From: Clostridiales bacterium
GTDB taxonomy: Bacteria > Bacillota > Clostridia > Oscillospirales > Oscillospiraceae
DNA: 64,000 nucleotides
Reading direction: 5' to 3'
NCBI GenBank assembly: GCA_014799475.1
Contig: JAAVHX010000015.1
Coordinates: 1 to 64,000, forward strand
Below are positions 61,474 to 64,000 of the stretch, one piece after another (the first letter of the stretch is position 1; each line of letters begins with the position of its first letter). The notes below the pieces were generated by a model that saw only the letters and a program-made list of their open reading frames with translations, was not told where the DNA came from and searched no databases. Position numbers and translations under genes: made by a program.

Positions 61474-62847
61474 ATGGATATCCACGAAATCGTTGAGGCT
61501 CAGCGCAAATATTTCCACACCGGCGCCACGCTGCCGGTGTCCTTCCGGGTGGCGATGCTCAAAAAGCTGCGGGACTCGGTGGACCGCTATGAAGGGGAGA
61601 TCGCCAAAGCCCTGGCCGCCGACCTGGGAAAAAGCGGCTACGAGAGCTTCATGTGCGAAATTGGCCTGGTGCGCAGCGAGATCAGCTATATGATCCGGCA
61701 TACCCGCCGCCTGGCGAAAGACCACACCGTCTGGACTCCCCTGGCCCAGTTCGCCTCCCGGAGCTTTCAGAAGCGCTCCCCCTATGGGAACACCCTTATC
61801 ATGAGCCCCTGGAACTACCCGGTGCTGCTCACCCTGGACCCCCTGGCCGACGCCATCGCGGCGGGTGACACCGCCGTGGTCAAGCCCAGCGCCTACGCCC
61901 CCGCCACCAGCGCCCTGCTGGCGGAGCTGATTGGGAGCTGCTTCCCCACCGAATACGTGGCGGTGGTCACCGGCGGCCGGCAGGAGAACGCCGCCCTGCT
62001 GGAGGAGAAATTTGACTTCGTATTCTTCACCGGCAGTCAGGCCGTGGGCAAGGAAGTCCTGCGCCATACGGCGGAGCACCTGACCCCGGCGGTGCTGGAG
62101 CTGGGCGGAAAAAGCCCCTGCATCGTGGACGAGACCGCCAAAATTCCCCTGGCGGCCCGGCGCATCGTCTTTGGCAAGTACCTCAACTGCGGGCAGACCT
62201 GCGTGGCCCCGGACTATATCCTGTGCCACAGCAGCGTAAAGGACAAGCTGCTGGACGCGCTGCGCAAAGAGATCCGGCGGCAGTACGGCGATGACCCGCT
62301 GCAAAACCCCGACTACGGCAGGATCGTCAACAAGAAGCACTTCCAGCGGCTGCTGGGCCTCATCCACCCCGGCAAAGTGGCGCTCGGGGGCCAGTCCTCC
62401 CCGGACACGCTGCAAATCGCGCCCACCATCCTGGACGGCGTCACCTGGGATGACCCGGTGATGCAGGAGGAAATCTTCGGCCCCATCCTGCCCATACTCA
62501 CCTACGACCGCTTCGAGGAGCTGTATGAACTCCTGGCGGACAAGCCTAAGCCGCTGGCGCTCTACCTGTTCTCCCAGAACCGGGGCCGCATCCGTCAGGC
62601 CATGTCTCGCTTCTCCTTCGGCGGCGGGTGCGTCAACGACGTGGTCATCCACCTGGCCACCAGCGAGATGGGCTTCGGCGGCGTGGGCGAGAGCGGCATG
62701 GGCGCGTACCACGGCAGGATAGGATTTGAGACATTCTCCCACACCAAGAGCATCGTGGACAAAAAGACCTGGATGGATCTGCCCATGCGCTACCAGCCCT
62801 ATCAAAAGAAGCTGTATGGCAGGCTGCTGCATCTGTTCCTGAGATAA
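61474..62847 (+). CDS. Class 3-type aldehyde dehydrogenase
   Basis: The ATG at 61474 gives 457 residues; an ATG at 61468 overlaps the ADH stop but is only three bases from GGAG. Family features: SPWNYPV, FFTGSQAVGKEV, ELGGKSPCIV (general-base Glu) and the catalytic Cys in NCGQTCVAPDY. The C-terminal hydrophobic/basic tail (YQKKLYGRLLHLF) resembles membrane-associating fatty-aldehyde dehydrogenases. It likely oxidises aldehydes made by the upstream enzyme. Last gene of the operon. Confidence 0.92.
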   Translation: MDIHEIVEAQRKYFHTGATLPVSFRVAMLKKLRDSVDRYEGEIAKALAADLGKSGYESFMCEIGLVRSEISYMIRHTRRLAKDHTVWTPLAQFASRSFQKRSPYGNTLIMSPWNYPVLLTLDPLADAIAAGDTAVVKPSAYAPATSALLAELIGSCFPTEYVAVVTGGRQENAALLEEKFDFVFFTGSQAVGKEVLRHTAEHLTPAVLELGGKSPCIVDETAKIPLAARRIVFGKYLNCGQTCVAPDYILCHSSVKDKLLDALRKEIRRQYGDDPLQNPDYGRIVNKKHFQRLLGLIHPGKVALGGQSSPDTLQIAPTILDGVTWDDPVMQEEIFGPILPILTYDRFEELYELLADKPKPLALYLFSQNRGRIRQAMSRFSFGGGCVNDVVIHLATSEMGFGGVGESGMGAYHGRIGFETFSHTKSIVDKKTWMDLPMRYQPYQKKLYGRLLHLFLR

Positions 62848-62852
62848 ATGAC

Positions 62853-62886
62853 GAGGGAGTACCGGCCCCTGGCCCGGCGCTCCCTC
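62853..62886 (+). terminator. Terminator of the MarR-ADH-ALDH operon
   Basis: GAGGGAG...CTCCCTC stem with an inner CCGG/CCGG part, followed by TTTCGTTTTC. Confidence 0.7.
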
Positions 62887-62926
62887 TTTCGTTTTCTGAC
62901 GGACGCCGTCTTATCAAAAATCAGGG

Positions 62927-62956
62927 TTGCGGAACAGGCCGGCGGTCAGGTATAAT
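62927..62956 (+). promoter_or_regulatory. Promoter of the YcdB/YcdC-domain gene
   Basis: TTGCGG (62927-62932), 18 bases, TATAAT (62951-62956). A 142-base leader follows, containing the hairpin CAGGGC-tttat-GCCCTG (63058-63074); no riboswitch was recognised. Confidence 0.6.
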
Positions 62957-63098
62957 ATAGAAAAAATGGTGTGACCATCCGTCTCAAACTGCGTCTTTAT
63001 AAGTAGACCTGTTGATAGTTCAAAACAAACTCCTGTCAGCAGGGCAAATCAGTGAGACAGGGCTTTATGCCCTGGATTTTGCGAAAGGGGAAGAAAAC

Positions 63099-64000
63099 AT
63101 GAAGAAGCGTATCCTATCTCTGATGCTGGCTCCGATCCTGTTGTTTTCTATGGCAGTTCCCGGATTCGCGGCCGAGAGCAGCGACAGCGCGGCCCGTCTG
63201 GCCGCTGTCACCAAAAAGGTGAAGAACGCCCTGGCCCTGGATACGGAGCGGTACAAGGAATTCGGCGGGCAGCTGACCGAGGGCGAGCTGGCTCCCACGT
63301 GGCGGCTGAGCTGGAGCGGCGAGGACGGCTCCCTGGAGATCGCGGCCTCCGAATCGGGCAGCATTATCAGCTATTACCGCTATGACAACGACGAGACGTG
63401 GGACAGCGCCCCGCTCTCCCTGCCTAAAAGCGACCCAGCTGAGGCCAAGGATGCAGCGGCCGCGTTTTTGAAGCAGGTTCTGGGTTCCGGTGAGACGGTG
63501 GATCTGGAAGCCGCCGACAAGACCAACTCCCTGCGACAGACCCGGTACTACTTCCGGGGCACCCTGCTGCTTAACGGCTGCCCCTCCCCCCTGAGTTTTT
63601 CTCTGTCGGTGCGCGCGTCGGATTACGCCGTCGTCCAGTTCCGCCGGGACAGCCTGGAGACGGGATATATCGGCACAGTTCCCGCCGCCAATTTCCACAT
63701 GACGCAGAGTTCGGCGGAGCCTCTGCTCCGGGACACGCTGTCCCTGCGGCTGGAATATGTCATTGATGAGGGTCAAAAGACGGCGGTACTGCGTTACCTG
63801 CCCAACTCGATACACAATTTCTATGTGGACGACGCCTCTGGAAAGCTGGTCGACCTGACCAAGCTGTACGAGGAGTTGGGCCAGGACGACAAACTCACCA
63901 GCGCGGTCGCAGACGCGGCGGCCCCTTCCCCCGCCGGCGCCGAGAGCAACGGCGGCCTGACCCAGGCGGAGCAGCTGGGCGCGGACAAGCTGAAGGGCAC
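63099..64000 (+). CDS. YcdB/YcdC-domain secreted protein (5' part; runs off the window)
   Basis: The frame from the ATG at 63099 (AAAGGGG before) is open to the window end: 300 residues. It has a signal peptide (RILSLMLAPILLFSMAVPGFAA), then SARLAAVTKKVKNALALDTE and the repeated YcdB/YcdC pattern (GGQLTEGELAPTWRLSWSGED, SIISYYRYDN). Clostridial homologues usually end in S-layer homology domains, which would lie beyond the window. Secreted, cell-surface protein of unknown role. Confidence 0.85.
   Translation, partial: MKKRILSLMLAPILLFSMAVPGFAAESSDSAARLAAVTKKVKNALALDTERYKEFGGQLTEGELAPTWRLSWSGEDGSLEIAASESGSIISYYRYDNDETWDSAPLSLPKSDPAEAKDAAAAFLKQVLGSGETVDLEAADKTNSLRQTRYYFRGTLLLNGCPSPLSFSLSVRASDYAVVQFRRDSLETGYIGTVPAANFHMTQSSAEPLLRDTLSLRLEYVIDEGQKTAVLRYLPNSIHNFYVDDASGKLVDLTKLYEELGQDDKLTSAVADAAAPSPAGAESNGGLTQAEQLGADKLKG

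Noticed and set aside
62957-63098. Possible c-di-GMP riboswitch before the YcdB/YcdC gene
   Set aside because: CAGGGCAAA appears, but the remaining conserved blocks of that aptamer are missing; only a small hairpin is supported.

Overview
This window looks like chromosomal DNA of a GC-rich, spore-forming member of the Clostridia, most likely Oscillospiraceae (Flavonifractor/Pseudoflavonifractor-like). The grounds are CotF-like coat proteins, a split 2-hydroxyacyl-CoA dehydratase activase, a YcdB/YcdC-domain secreted protein, an FMN riboswitch ahead of ribU, and many near-consensus sigma-A promoters (TTGACA, 17 bp, TATAAT-like). Placement to genus is inference. Most of the window is ordinary chromosome; a few AT-rich genes stand out as probable later arrivals.

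Layout. 1-3.4 kb: ferrous iron uptake operon (two FeoA proteins, FeoB, a Cys-rich FeoB partner) abutting a truncated serine recombinase. 3.4-6.7 kb: BlaI-type repressor and a very long M56 (BlaR1/MecR1-like) membrane protease behind a BlaI-operator promoter. 6.7-11.6 kb: glycerophosphodiesterase, a zinc-protease-like lipoprotein, MFS transporter and HAD phosphatase. 11.8-12.8 kb: riboflavin transporter with its FMN riboswitch. 12.9-19 kb: SLOG protein, exonuclease III, membrane glycosyltransferase, AT-rich HAD hydrolase, asparagine synthetase. 19-25 kb: 2-hydroxyacyl-CoA dehydratase activase in two pieces with acetyltransferases. 25-29.5 kb: uridine phosphorylase, small lipoproteins, DUF2975/HTH pair, CPBP protease and sirtuin. 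29.5-38 kb: a complete argGH-(PAS)-CJBDF arginine operon. 38-40 kb: iscS-iscU, divergent from argG. 40-47 kb: P-type ATPase; a response regulator/ABC exporter/micropeptide/histidine kinase module; two coat proteins. 47-51 kb: an HTH-phosphotransferase fusion and an esterase-esterase-ATP-grasp operon. 51.4-57 kb: tRNA-Thr, MalY-type lyase, rimM, trmD fused to an acetyltransferase, degV, methyltransferase, rsmA. 57-64 kb: TraB/GumN protein, AT-rich DUF998/AbrB pair, a MarR-controlled alcohol/aldehyde dehydrogenase operon, and the start of a YcdB/YcdC protein.

How the genes work together: the eight-gene arginine cluster encodes every step from N-acetylglutamate to arginine, with ArgJ recycling the acetyl group. 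iscS and iscU supply Fe-S clusters, which the activase domains (paired Cys motifs) would need, and the feo operon supplies iron. The 40-46 kb module has the architecture of antimicrobial-peptide sensing and export systems.

No CRISPR array, rRNA, complete insertion sequence or prophage was seen. The least explained units are the esterase/ATP-grasp operon, the micropeptide-containing ABC/two-component module, the PAS protein inside the arginine operon, the TrmD-acetyltransferase fusion and the HTH-phosphotransferase fusion.
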